A DNA stretch of 54,109 bases from an uncultured Saprospiraceae bacterium (GCA_937928405.1 CALFWZ010000116.1:1-54109); one strand, 5' to 3'; shown: positions 1-9,590, numbered from the stretch's first letter. A program made the numbers and translations. The notes: a model not told the origin generated them from the sequence alone.

Positions 1-264
1 AAGCTGGGCATTCATAAAAATGTCTTGGGTAAGTATGAACGAGAAGAAGTAAAACCTTCGATTGACATCGTGGTTAAAGTCGCTGAGTTTATGGAAGTGT
101 CTTTAGATTACCTCGTTGGTAAAGTAGATATGGAACTCGATAAGTCTATTATTGATAAGGTGATGACCATCCAAAATTTACCTGCAAAAGATCAGGATTA
201 TATCATCTTCACTTTGGATGCTTTGATTAGAGATGCTAAATCTCGATTTGCCTATGCATCATAA
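1..264 (+). CDS. XRE-family transcriptional regulator, 3' part only
   Basis: The reading frame is open at the left edge, so the start lies outside the window. The visible 87 residues begin inside a Cro/CI-type helix-turn-helix: the stretch GIHKNVLGKYEREEVKPS is the recognition-helix turn typical of HTH_3 proteins, followed by the usual SLDYLVGK end of the domain. A helical tail of about 45 residues follows, which in this family often serves dimerisation. By family knowledge it should bind operator DNA as a dimer; its target cannot be read from the window. The stop at 262-264 is followed by AT-rich sequence and then the GC-rich element. A TTG at 25 could be read as a start but would cut the HTH in half, so I prefer a truncated gene. 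Confidence 0.8.
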   Translation, partial: KLGIHKNVLGKYEREEVKPSIDIVVKVAEFMEVSLDYLVGKVDMELDKSIIDKVMTIQNLPAKDQDYIIFTLDALIRDAKSRFAYAS

Positions 265-300
265 TTCCCAAGATTTTAACCACTCAAAAAATTGACCTCG

Positions 301-351
301 ATTTTTAAAGGTGGATTACAGAGCAACGCGCCGTAATTCACCTTTAAAAAT
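301..351. repeat. 19-bp inverted repeat / long hairpin
   Basis: Left arm ATTTTTAAAGGTGGATTAC (301-319) and right arm 333-351 are complementary over 19 bp with a single G.T wobble; the loop is 13 bases (320-332) and contains GCGCGCC-like sequence. The arms end in A/T runs on both sides, so the hairpin could terminate transcription in either direction. It also marks the left boundary of the GC-rich element. Confidence 0.75.
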
Positions 352-814
352 GAGGAGCCAACCGAAGGGCGGCAGATCAATGCCATCCAACCAAATCCTT
401 TTTTCCAAGTCTGATTTATAAAATAACTTTCGCACTCGGCCAGCGTGTTGGCTCGTGGCGGTGGTGTGGACGAGTAAACAATTATTAGAGATTTTCAAAA
501 GGATTTATCCGACCACACTTGGGCGGGCAAAGGGAAGGAGCCGACGAAGGAGCGACTGACCGGCGGCCGTCTGCGGTTGGAGCCGAAGCCATGAAGAAAG
601 AGCGCCCGAGTGCTGGCCGCTGCGATGGGCGCGGTCTGAATGTGCGAGTTTAGCCCAGCGGGTTGTGGAAGGATCTGCGTTTGGTTTCGTGGGAAGATCC
701 TGGAACTGAGGCGACCTAGCAGGCCGCAATACATGATCGCTGGAAGACTGCCATTATTTAACGGCAGACTGAAAAGCGATGTAGACAGCAGTAGCACCGA
801 ACCCAGGACCGTGA

Positions 815-838
815 CAGCTACGGGCTTGTCCCTAGCTG
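815..838. repeat. Hairpin inside the GC-rich element
   Basis: CAGCTA (815-820) pairs perfectly with TAGCTG (833-838), and inside it GGG (822-824) pairs with a CCC run, giving about nine pairs around a CTTGT loop with one bulged C. It is one of several stems that suggest the element is transcribed into folded RNA. Confidence 0.5.
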
Positions 839-859
839 GCGCGGTACTGGACGGAGGGG

Positions 860-1582
860 CTACTGATGGCTACGCCTTTTCCCCTGTTTCTTTTTACTGT
901 CCGCTATCTCTTTTAATCGCTTAAGATGAAAAGCAGATTCCTTCTTACTTACTCCTTCCAATAACCAGAGCAATTTATTTATCTCTTTCTCTAATTTTTT
1001 GGACTCTTCATTTTCACTCAAATAATAATCAATCACTATTTTAATCCCTTCATCATAATCAAACCAGTCAAATTTTTTATTCAAGGCATCTATAGCAGAA
1101 TGAATGGTCGCTTTTGATTTTGGATCAACTTTTTTAAACGCATATTCGTATAATTGAAGAACAGTAGAGTCAGATCTAAGTTGATTTAACTTGGTAAGTT
1201 TTTCTCCAACTCTAGAAACATTTAGCCTTTCTGAAGTATCAAGAAACCAATAATTTACAACAAATGAATCTATAAATTCATTAAATTCTTCATTTCTTAT
1301 GAGTTTAAAAGCTAAGTATTCAACCTCAATATCTCTATCAACAAGTGGCATTGAATCTCGCTGGCACTTAACAATTAAACTATAATAATAACAAGAATCA
1401 CTAACAAAAATAAATCCATCATTTGATTTCACATCCTTAAGCCATGTTTCAACATCATTCTTTGTTGATTCAAGAATCCGTATATGAGCATCACATTTAG
1501 ATAAACTACCCGAAGTGTTACAACTCAAAAAGAAAAAAACAAATAGCAATAATAAATTTCCTAAATTAATTATTAGTCTCAT
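860..1582 (-). CDS. Lipoprotein downstream of RHS core gene; possible immunity protein
   Basis: This 240-residue protein starts MRLIINLGN and has a hydrophobic signal segment ending in FFFLSC, a good lipobox, so it should be lipid-anchored at Cys. The remainder is charged and mostly helical, with no domain I recognise. I chose the Met at 1582 because the signal peptide begins there; an in-frame Met seven codons earlier would put charged residues ahead of it. The start overlaps the last 17 bases of the 2431-residue RHS protein, so the two are probably translationally coupled. In polymorphic toxin loci the gene at this place usually encodes the immunity protein; that role is inference here. The last dozen codons (KKKQGKRRSHQ, TAG stop) lie in or beside the GC-rich element, so the native C-terminus may have been replaced. 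Confidence 0.7.
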   Translation of the reverse strand: MRLIINLGNLLLLFVFFFLSCNTSGSLSKCDAHIRILESTKNDVETWLKDVKSNDGFIFVSDSCYYYSLIVKCQRDSMPLVDRDIEVEYLAFKLIRNEEFNEFIDSFVVNYWFLDTSERLNVSRVGEKLTKLNQLRSDSTVLQLYEYAFKKVDPKSKATIHSAIDALNKKFDWFDYDEGIKIVIDYYLSENEESKKLEKEINKLLWLLEGVSKKESAFHLKRLKEIADSKKKQGKRRSHQ

Positions 1583-4500
1583 CGATTGGTGTTGTATTTT
1601 CATCTAAATATTCTTGAAAAGTTCCTGTTTGATCTACCTGAAGATTTTCAATTGCATATTCCGTAGAATCTTCACGATTATTTAATATATTATTGTAAAT
1701 AATCTCTGCTCTCATTGAAGTGCTTCCACTCAATCCAACAGGTGCAAGAGAAAGGCCTACTCCTCCTCCTCCATACCAACCATTTATAGTATTTCCTAGC
1801 TCTCCATTACCTCCAACTTTTGTTACATAACCCTGTAAAACTACGAAGCCTGAAACATTAAAAGTTGCGCTAGAGGTAGGTGTGTTTGCCAATGTTTCTC
1901 CTACATTACCATTTATTAATCCATTGAAAGTTAATCTACCTCCTTGAGCAGAAACATCTACTCCCGGATTAGTGGAGGATACGAAATCTTTACTTCTAAT
2001 CTTATAAGTAGACCCTCCTTCCCAAGAACCATATCTAGCAACTTCTTCGGGAACATGAATTGAAGTAATTGAATAAGATCCTCCTACAGCGACATTTCCA
2101 GAAACTGCAGCTATACCTGAAGTAGCCGTAATAGTTGCATCAACAAGAACTGCAGGTTCCGCAACATCATGAAATCCTACATAAAGATATTGTCCTTCAA
2201 ATAAATTTGGATTTTCATTATACTGCCTATTTCCAGGGTCATCCCTTTCACAGCCAGTAATTTGACAGGCAGTTTCAGGATTCTGATCTCGCAAAACAGT
2301 CCATTCAATAGCTGACCCTGAAGTATACAAATCGTCTACAATTTGTGTAAAACCTTGACCTTTCATTACTCTGTACCAAATACTTCCATCTGTTCTATAC
2401 TCTGCTTCTAAACCATCTAAGTCTGCAGCCCATATTGGTGTATTCGATGCAAATTGATAAGGCGTTAATTCTGGATAACTATAACTCAACGGATCCACAC
2501 TCAAAAACCTTCCCACCGCCGGATTATAAATCCTAAACCCGTAATCATAATTCGTAATTGATCCAAACTCTCCATCCTGATCCTTCTCCTTCCCATTAAA
2601 CCCATATCGGTAGTTTGGGCTGTTGTACTTCCTCCCCGGCATCTCCCAACCAAACGGATAATAATCCGTCGCTGAGGCTACCTGCGCTTCATAACTATTA
2701 ACAATACCATCATCACTTGTATCCAAACCTACTTTTAGGTCGGTAACCGTAGCTAGGATATTGCCTAAGTGATTGGATTGTTCGTAGTATTTCTGGCCTC
2801 GGGTGCTTCCTATTAAAAGGCCAGGAACTGTACTATCTGAAGTGCCTCCACCAAAGGTACGATCTGAAAACTTTTGCAATCCAATCCTGCTGCTACCATA
2901 CAAAGGTACTTCTTTTTGTGAAATGATAGAAACTCCGTCACGTCCTGAGGGTCGACTACGATCGTATACCCCCATGACATTACCACTCGCATCTCGGGCG
3001 TAAAGAGTTGTTGTACCTCCTACTTGTTTAGTTAGACGATTTCCGGCTGGATCATAGGTATATTTTATGTTGGTTTTTCCGCTGCCAGGTTCAAATTTAA
3101 CTTCGCTGACTTTTCCGTAGACGGTCCAAAGAATTTCGCTTATTTGTTCTTCACTGTCCTTGGTTAGATTTCCGATTTCATCGTATTCGTAGTTGAGACT
3201 ATTATCATGCCCTTTAAAACTTGGGTCATTTGGAAAGTCAGTTACATCTTCTGTAATCGAATTTAATTTATTCGGATTGCTCAAATCATAATTATAATCT
3301 AAATCATCGATCATTGTATAACTACCATTGGGAACGGCCATATATCTTTTTAACAAGTCAATATTTCCATTAGCATCATAGGTATAACTGGATTTGTAAT
3401 TATCGATTTCTTGAAATTTGTAATCGTTCGTGTACGTAAAATTATTAGTAGTTCCCGTTTCAGTTCCATTTATATAAAAAGAATTGCTCTCTGTGATCCG
3501 ATGCAATTGATCATACTGATATACCTGTGTATTCATCCCTTCTAGAATACCATTATCTCCTGAGTCAAAATGACGGAGGTAAGTAGACATGAACGTGATA
3601 TTCCCGTTATAAAGTCCGGGAGTAATATCTGGACCTGAGCCTTGTTTGATTTTGTGATTCATCATCTTCCAAACATTGGGGTGATGATTACCTCCATTAC
3701 CATAAACATCCGTTGTATTAGGTATATTAGATGCAATAGGTTTATAATCTTTTTTATGGTAACCAAGCATATAAGTCATCTCATCCACTCCGACATAACG
3801 ATTCATTCCAACGCCCAAGGCATCCTGTCCTGGATCCGGATTATTAATACCCGTTAGATTAACTCCTTTTATCCAGCCTTGGAGTGTGTAGAAATAATCC
3901 ATCCCTTGTACATTATCCGCTCCTATTTCTACTCGAGCCAGTGGCCCGTGCTGGTAGTAAAAATAACGAGCATCTCGATCAAAGACGATACCGTCATCAG
4001 AGGTATAGACATAGGTCAAGCGGTTGTCTGCATCATATTCATAACGATGAGTAAATTGATCGCGCTTGCCTTTTTGGAAAGCAACTTCTTTGACATTTCC
4101 GCTGATAAGATCATAATCGTATTCGATTTGGGTATCGTGAATAATATTATCATCAATACTAAATTGATTATAATTATGACGTAGCTCTTTGACATTACCA
4201 TGTTCATCATAACTGTATTTTGTTTGCATATTACTATTCGAAGTCTCTGCTACTCTTCCTCTAAGATTCTCTTGTACAAAATTAGGATCAGGATTATTAG
4301 GGTCAGGAGTGTTGTAAAAGGTTTGGGTGGTTCCTGCGGGAAGGACAAAGCCTCCATTTAGAGATGGAAAATTAAGGTCATTGGCATTATCATCTAAATT
4401 ATTGAAAGCCAAATCCGCATCATTAATATTTGCAAAGGCCTCTCCTACGGTAGAGATTCTTCCTTCATCATCATACTTGGTAAAAGAGTATGTTTCAACA

Positions 4501-7500
4501 CCATTTCCGGGAAAATTTCTCTGCTTCGCATTTTGAGAAAAACGTAAACGCTGTGCATAATCATACTTAAATTTGGTTTCTCCACCGTCAGGGGAGTTTT
4601 GCCAGACGACTTGCCCGAGAGTATTGTATTTGTATTGGGTGACTTGGGTGTGTTGGGGATCTGCATTAGATATCCATTTTCCATCTTCATCAAAATGTTC
4701 AATATTATTATCAGGATCATTGATCAATGGCCTTACTCCGATAGGCGGTACGGTCTGTACAAGACTACCAGCCTGATCATAATAATAAAGCGTATAATGA
4801 TGTTCTCGTGTGGCATAGGTGATATTGAATCGTTCATTGATGTTTTCCATACAATTAAGCTGAGAAAATAAGGATTCGAATATTTCATTTTCAGCTCTTT
4901 GTATGAGTATATTTTGAATAATGGAATCTTGTTCTGCCAACTGCTCTTCACAATCATGACATATTTCTGTTACATCAATTTCTTCGGTTTGATTGGGTAC
5001 CCAGAGACAGTCTGTATAAAAACAGGCAAATGGGTTAAGGTTTCTACTTCTAGAATCGGAACATCCAGATGTAAATTGACTTGTAGTTTTAAAAGTACCA
5101 TTTGAAGTCTCAATATAGACGTCGACCCATAGTTCATTAGTATTCTCTATCCTTGGATTCGATATTCTACTAACATCACATAAATCAAATGTGTAACCTC
5201 TTCTTATTGTAATCGGCTGAAAGACTAAAATATTACAACATTTCCAAAGAGAATTAAAGCTTATTTCATTTCCTACTATGTTAATATTTCTAACTCCTTG
5301 ACAGTATGTGACACTATCTGGAATACTAATAGTACAGTTAGAGCCTGCCAAATTAGGTATAGAATCACTAACAGTATTCAATAAGTCCAAAAAGCAGGGA
5401 TCAAAATATTCATCATTGCATACCGGATCACCATTCGTATCTTCTAAGATGGAATAATAGTCATAATAATCAACTGCGATCAAATCTTGGATTGAAACCG
5501 TACAGTTTATTTCCGCTGCGGCAGTGGAAATTTGTTGGCTTATCAGTATTAAGTTTCCAATATCGCCAGAAGAGCCGTCTATTTCTCCCTGTCCTTGACC
5601 AAAGTCTTGCAACAACATATACCCCATAGGATTATCATCCTCGCAGGTAAGTCCACAATAAATCTCTAATTCGTCTCTTATCCAACTGTCTAAATCATTT
5701 GTGCCACTTATTGGATCTGTAAGGGTCGGTAGATAATCTTCTAGCCCTGGACATTCTAGATATATTTCCAGCATCCATTCTTCCACTTGGGTAGCACAAG
5801 CTAAATCACAACCAGTCCCAAGATCTCTAAGATCATCAATCATAGCTTGAGTATCACCACTATCATCACCATTTGGATTACCAAAATCCAAAAAGGGATT
5901 TTCTCTAATTACTGTTTCAGCTCCTTCAAGATAATAAGGTCTAGTGGTATTAGATGCTTCCAATTCAACCGAAGCACACCATTCTCTCCTGATGGCTTCA
6001 TCAAGTCTATATTTAAGATCTAAGTAAGCATTTCTTAATGCTAACCATTTATCAGCAGATGAACTAACGGGGGAAATATCTACATGATAAGAACAACTTA
6101 TAACTGCAATAATATTTTCAGCAGTACTATTAGGTGCATTTTCATCACATGTTCCAAAATGATCTAATTTATCAATTAAATAATTTTTAATGCTATTAAT
6201 ATCATTACCATTAACTACTGTATTAATAGCATTCGCGATGCTCGTTTTAGTACTCGCGGATAATTCATCCATGCTTTGAAAACTACCATAAAAGGAGTTA
6301 CTAAAGAAATAGGGATCATTATCTACTATATCATCCACAATGTTAGTAACAGTTAAAATATCAAAGTCTGAGGGTGCCGTTATATATGGTTCGATTAAAA
6401 AGATATCCCTATCAAATTGCTTACTTTCAGCATTTCCTTCACATAATAAAAGGTAGCAGTATTCAGGATGAAATTGTCGAAGTAAAACATCATCTTCATA
6501 TTCCCAAGTGTCTATATTTAGTGCATCGAGTTGTTCAGGGGTCAACATTCCACTATTTTCCACTTCTGTTCGCCAGTCTTGATCATCATAATAGTCACCA
6601 CCAGGGCTTACTTGATTGTCAATTTCAGAAGTAAGAAATTGGCAATCTGGAATTTCTTCAGCATCTTCGCCTGCTGTTCCCAATTCTCTGTCAATACAGG
6701 CATTAATGCAAGCTTCAAGGTCTGCTAAACTAAGATCGGCGCCCCCATCTGCACAGAGGCATTCTGCTTCACAGGTAACGGCACAGGAAACGGTATTTTC
6801 AGGGATTACAACTTGTATATTGTCAAAACAATCATCTAAAGCGTCTCTCCAATCATCAAGTGATTGTTCTAGGACTTGAAGTGTCTTAGAAATTTTATAT
6901 TCACCTATTTGATTTAAAGTAATTGTTTCTTCAAAAAAAGGAATGCCATCAGAAAGACAATCTTGTTGATTTGACTTTCTTTGTGTATGGAATGTTTCTT
7001 GTCCACAAGGGTCCTCGACAAGAATTTCTAATTCAAATTCACAATTAGTACAAACATTTTGACAAAGTCCATCTATGTCAATACCATCTGATGGCCTAGT
7101 CATTTCATACTTCAAGACTATTGGATTATTAACAGACTCATTAAGAAAAGTAGTACGAACTTTACTTATTTGCCCACTAATTAGATTTTTCTCCAATAAA
7201 TTATCTGTAATATCTATTTGACTATCTGAGTAACTATCCAACTCATTCACATTTTGAGGAACGGCACCTGATAAGGCGGTAGCGATTACTCTACCTGCGG
7301 GATCTATGTATGAAATACTCATTTGTCCATTGGCATCTACTACGGCGTTTCTTTTATAATAGGCAGAATTTCCAACATTACTTCCAAACAACCTTCTCAA
7401 TTGCATTTCAGATGGATCATCATAAAAATACTTTGTTTCCTTTCCTGATCCTAGCTGATAAAAAGCCCCAACACCTCCTTGTGCAGATACCCTCCCAGTT

Positions 7501-8861
7501 CCATCATTTCGATATTGCATTTGTGTCATTGGAAATTCATTCGCATCTGGAATAAAATCACGGTGAATAGATTCATTATCATCATTGTTTGTCGAGAAAT
7601 ATTTGCTAGCCCCATGATCTATACTCAATGGCTGTGCAGATAATGTACAAGAACTGTTATCATTACGATCAAAATGAAATCTATTATAAGATGTGCCATC
7701 TTCGGCCTTATTAAAGGAAGGTTTGAAAAACAGACCGGATGCATTGTCAACTGGTGTAGGAAGTATGTTTAAGGTTGGTCTTCCCTCAACATCATAGTGA
7801 GATGTGGCCACTAATGTTTTTTCTTCGGTTGATAAATTGGTTTGGGTTTGTCGATTACGTAAGCCATCATCAAAATAGCTAATTACTTTTTTGTTTTTTC
7901 CTTCTTCCGCAAATGTCTGAGTAAATTGCCAGTTTTTATCTTCTTGAAAGCCTCCCAGAATTTCAATATAAGGATTCGCAGTGCTCCAAGCACCATATTT
8001 GTAATGAGTAAAGTCGCCATTCACATTTCTGATATACCGTCCGACGGGACGTACTCTATAGTATATGGTACCTTTTGGGTAAGTCAAAGAAATTTCATAA
8101 TGATTGTCTGAGGTTTCAATGCTGGTCGAATTTTTATATCTATCATCTGGGTTAATATCTACTGGCTCCAAATCATGGTAAGACCATTCCAGTTGATAAC
8201 TTTCAGCACCTACAATAAAAGGCCAACTTATTTCAAAATTCTCAGACGGTCTTGGATTATTATTAAAATCAATAGATGAGTTAACATCTGGATTAATACC
8301 AATATTTGACAATGGGTCTAAGTAGTAATATTTGTTGACCTCTAATTCTAGCTCAAGTCTAATATCAGATGGTATTATAGTAGCAATTTGAACAGGGTCT
8401 GTAGTTTGTCCATCGGCATTTTCAACAGTTATTCCATCTACTACTAATTTTATTTCTTCATTCGTAACTGAAAATCTATTTAATTCATCATAAATAGCGG
8501 AGGATTCACTTTTATCAATGCGTATTTCACCAGTATTAAAAGGAGTAGTTTCATTCCCTTGAAAGAGAGAAAATTCAATCGTTAATAACCAATGATCTCC
8601 TTGAATATCACTTCGGTCCTCTCGACCATAAATTATTCTCGGCCTTACATATCTCTCTACTGCAAACTGGATTGGAGTTCCTTGATTCTCTTCAGCTAAA
8701 GGATCAGCGATAGTAATTTGAGATCCAACTTGTATTTGATCAAAATCCAAATAAGAGGTATAAATCAATTGATGTGAAAACCCCTTCCCCAGAAAAGAGG
8801 AAAAACAGAGAATAAAAAATATAGCTTTGAGAAAAATCTTCATTGTTTCTAATGTTTTCAT
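1566..8861 (-). CDS. Giant RHS/YD-repeat protein with RHS core and variable C-terminus
   Basis: This 2431-residue exported protein has an N-terminal signal peptide (MKIFLKAIFFILCFSSFLG, following a short MKTLET lead). Residues about 300-480 resemble the DUF6443 region of Bacteroidota RHS proteins (SYFDDGLRNRQTQTNL, YDVEGRPTLN). A Cys-rich insert spans about 590-1250. YD repeats follow, for example YKYNTLGQVVW, YDEHGNVKELR, YEYDADNRLTYVY and YTYDPAGNRLT. The RHS core is at about 2060-2145 (YYPFGWEMPGR, FNGKEKD, YNPAVGRFLSVDP, PYQFASNTPI). The roughly 287 residues after DLDGLE are not core: a LysM-like stretch (about 2160-2225) precedes a Gly-rich beta domain with GWYGGGGVGLS. Family knowledge: RHS repeats form a closed cage around the C-terminal domain, often a toxin. 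Whether this tail is toxic is unknown. It lies 18 bases downstream of the preceding gene and overlaps the lipoprotein gene after it. Confidence 0.9.
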   Translation of the reverse strand: MKTLETMKIFLKAIFFILCFSSFLGKGFSHQLIYTSYLDFDQIQVGSQITIADPLAEENQGTPIQFAVERYVRPRIIYGREDRSDIQGDHWLLTIEFSLFQGNETTPFNTGEIRIDKSESSAIYDELNRFSVTNEEIKLVVDGITVENADGQTTDPVQIATIIPSDIRLELELEVNKYYYLDPLSNIGINPDVNSSIDFNNNPRPSENFEISWPFIVGAESYQLEWSYHDLEPVDINPDDRYKNSTSIETSDNHYEISLTYPKGTIYYRVRPVGRYIRNVNGDFTHYKYGAWSTANPYIEILGGFQEDKNWQFTQTFAEEGKNKKVISYFDDGLRNRQTQTNLSTEEKTLVATSHYDVEGRPTLNILPTPVDNASGLFFKPSFNKAEDGTSYNRFHFDRNDNSSCTLSAQPLSIDHGASKYFSTNNDDNESIHRDFIPDANEFPMTQMQYRNDGTGRVSAQGGVGAFYQLGSGKETKYFYDDPSEMQLRRLFGSNVGNSAYYKRNAVVDANGQMSISYIDPAGRVIATALSGAVPQNVNELDSYSDSQIDITDNLLEKNLISGQISKVRTTFLNESVNNPIVLKYEMTRPSDGIDIDGLCQNVCTNCEFELEILVEDPCGQETFHTQRKSNQQDCLSDGIPFFEETITLNQIGEYKISKTLQVLEQSLDDWRDALDDCFDNIQVVIPENTVSCAVTCEAECLCADGGADLSLADLEACINACIDRELGTAGEDAEEIPDCQFLTSEIDNQVSPGGDYYDDQDWRTEVENSGMLTPEQLDALNIDTWEYEDDVLLRQFHPEYCYLLLCEGNAESKQFDRDIFLIEPYITAPSDFDILTVTNIVDDIVDNDPYFFSNSFYGSFQSMDELSASTKTSIANAINTVVNGNDINSIKNYLIDKLDHFGTCDENAPNSTAENIIAVISCSYHVDISPVSSSADKWLALRNAYLDLKYRLDEAIRREWCASVELEASNTTRPYYLEGAETVIRENPFLDFGNPNGDDSGDTQAMIDDLRDLGTGCDLACATQVEEWMLEIYLECPGLEDYLPTLTDPISGTNDLDSWIRDELEIYCGLTCEDDNPMGYMLLQDFGQGQGEIDGSSGDIGNLILISQQISTAAAEINCTVSIQDLIAVDYYDYYSILEDTNGDPVCNDEYFDPCFLDLLNTVSDSIPNLAGSNCTISIPDSVTYCQGVRNINIVGNEISFNSLWKCCNILVFQPITIRRGYTFDLCDVSRISNPRIENTNELWVDVYIETSNGTFKTTSQFTSGCSDSRSRNLNPFACFYTDCLWVPNQTEEIDVTEICHDCEEQLAEQDSIIQNILIQRAENEIFESLFSQLNCMENINERFNITYATREHHYTLYYYDQAGSLVQTVPPIGVRPLINDPDNNIEHFDEDGKWISNADPQHTQVTQYKYNTLGQVVWQNSPDGGETKFKYDYAQRLRFSQNAKQRNFPGNGVETYSFTKYDDEGRISTVGEAFANINDADLAFNNLDDNANDLNFPSLNGGFVLPAGTTQTFYNTPDPNNPDPNFVQENLRGRVAETSNSNMQTKYSYDEHGNVKELRHNYNQFSIDDNIIHDTQIEYDYDLISGNVKEVAFQKGKRDQFTHRYEYDADNRLTYVYTSDDGIVFDRDARYFYYQHGPLARVEIGADNVQGMDYFYTLQGWIKGVNLTGINNPDPGQDALGVGMNRYVGVDEMTYMLGYHKKDYKPIASNIPNTTDVYGNGGNHHPNVWKMMNHKIKQGSGPDITPGLYNGNITFMSTYLRHFDSGDNGILEGMNTQVYQYDQLHRITESNSFYINGTETGTTNNFTYTNDYKFQEIDNYKSSYTYDANGNIDLLKRYMAVPNGSYTMIDDLDYNYDLSNPNKLNSITEDVTDFPNDPSFKGHDNSLNYEYDEIGNLTKDSEEQISEILWTVYGKVSEVKFEPGSGKTNIKYTYDPAGNRLTKQVGGTTTLYARDASGNVMGVYDRSRPSGRDGVSIISQKEVPLYGSSRIGLQKFSDRTFGGGTSDSTVPGLLIGSTRGQKYYEQSNHLGNILATVTDLKVGLDTSDDGIVNSYEAQVASATDYYPFGWEMPGRKYNSPNYRYGFNGKEKDQDGEFGSITNYDYGFRIYNPAVGRFLSVDPLSYSYPELTPYQFASNTPIWAADLDGLEAEYRTDGSIWYRVMKGQGFTQIVDDLYTSGSAIEWTVLRDQNPETACQITGCERDDPGNRQYNENPNLFEGQYLYVGFHDVAEPAVLVDATITATSGIAAVSGNVAVGGSYSITSIHVPEEVARYGSWEGGSTYKIRSKDFVSSTNPGVDVSAQGGRLTFNGLINGNVGETLANTPTSSATFNVSGFVVLQGYVTKVGGNGELGNTINGWYGGGGVGLSLAPVGLSGSTSMRAEIIYNNILNNREDSTEYAIENLQVDQTGTFQEYLDENTTPIDETNN

Positions 8862-8879
8862 ACTACTTGATAAAAATTA

Positions 8880-9590
8880 CTATTTATTTTTACTTAATCC
8901 TTCTGATGCAAGTATTCTGTAGTTAGCATATTTCTTTTGCGGAGAAACCATGTCATTCTTTATTGAAACATAATTTTCAGTATCAAAATAACTTTCATTT
9001 ACTAAACTATTGTTGTAATCGAAATAATCCACCTCAATTTCAATTTTAGATATTTCTGAATCAACTAAGTCATTGGTGTGATATATCATTTTTTTAATTC
9101 GGTATGAATTCAATTCTATAAAACAATCAATGACAGCGTAAACTGAATTTTCCTTTTCCATTTTATAATGTCTTAGATTATTTTTTATTCCCACAAAGTA
9201 TATGGTATCATAACTTTGTAGGGTTTCTGATATTTTCAACACATTATATTGCTTTTGATTATCTGGATTATTTTTGTTGACAGAAATAATCTTTTGTTGA
9301 TGATTGATATTAAGATTAAAGTTTTTGTTTCCAACATAGGTTGAATTTTTCATTTTACAATAGACCATCTTACCAAGCTTTTTCATTTCAATTTTTTGGC
9401 TCAATCCATTGATAATTTTTGACTTTTCATCAAAGTGCTTAAATACCACATCATAATGGTGTGCATCGTCATTATTGAAATATTCATCAATCTTTTTAAA
9501 AACTGTTTCAGGGTCTTGCCCCAAACAATTGTTTGGAATGAGCGCTACCCCTAGAAAGGCAAAGGAGATTAGAATTAAATATTTATTCAT
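8880..9590 (-). CDS. Small secreted protein between the two RHS genes
   Basis: This protein of 236 residues begins MNKYLILISFAFLGVALIP and has a signal peptide ending near NNCLGQ. The mature part starts DPETVFKKIDEYFN and alternates charged beta strands, a pattern reminiscent of LolA-like or outer-membrane lipoprotein-sorting folds (repeated strands with Tyr, Lys and Asp). The match is too weak to assign. I chose the Met at 9590 because the signal peptide starts there; the in-frame Met ten codons upstream lies inside the previous gene. It begins before the 2394-residue cage-like gene ends at 9601, leaving a gap of ten bases, and sits 18 bases before the RHS-core gene, so it belongs to the same transcription unit. 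A periplasmic chaperone or carrier for the RHS proteins is possible but unsupported. Confidence 0.7.
   Translation of the reverse strand: MNKYLILISFAFLGVALIPNNCLGQDPETVFKKIDEYFNNDDAHHYDVVFKHFDEKSKIINGLSQKIEMKKLGKMVYCKMKNSTYVGNKNFNLNINHQQKIISVNKNNPDNQKQYNVLKISETLQSYDTIYFVGIKNNLRHYKMEKENSVYAVIDCFIELNSYRIKKMIYHTNDLVDSEISKIEIEVDYFDYNNSLVNESYFDTENYVSIKNDMVSPQKKYANYRILASEGLSKNK

Larger units (their letters stand above)
301..890. other. GC-rich hairpin-rich non-coding element
   Basis: This 590-base stretch without a convincing gene lies between the regulator and the lipoprotein gene. A hand count of 541-900 gives 210 G or C in 360 bases (58%), and single lines reach 65-68%, while the flanking genes are near one third GC. 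It holds many inverted repeats: 301-319/333-351, 602-607/627-632 (GCGCCC/GGGCGC), 670-676/695-701 (AGGATCT/AGATCCT), 748-752/763-767 (CTGCC/GGCAG) and 815-838. Open frames exist on both strands, but none has a signal peptide, a recognisable domain or Bacteroidota-like codon use. Either a structured RNA or an interspersed repeat would fit. The strand is undecided; on the minus strand it lies directly downstream of the RHS/lipoprotein transcription unit. The 36 bases between 265 and 300 show nothing. Confidence 0.6.

Noticed and set aside
316..924. Several overlapping open frames in the GC-rich element on both strands, for example 495-797 minus and 640-924 plus
   Set aside because: No signal peptide, domain or plausible start; the frames overlap on both strands and follow from high GC content and few stops.
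1582..1603. Longer start for the lipoprotein gene at 1603
   Set aside because: The signal peptide begins at the Met at 1582; the added residues lie inside the previous gene and are not hydrophobic.
8880..9590. Assignment of the small secreted protein as LolA
   Set aside because: Only a vague strand pattern supports it; no conserved LolA motif is visible.
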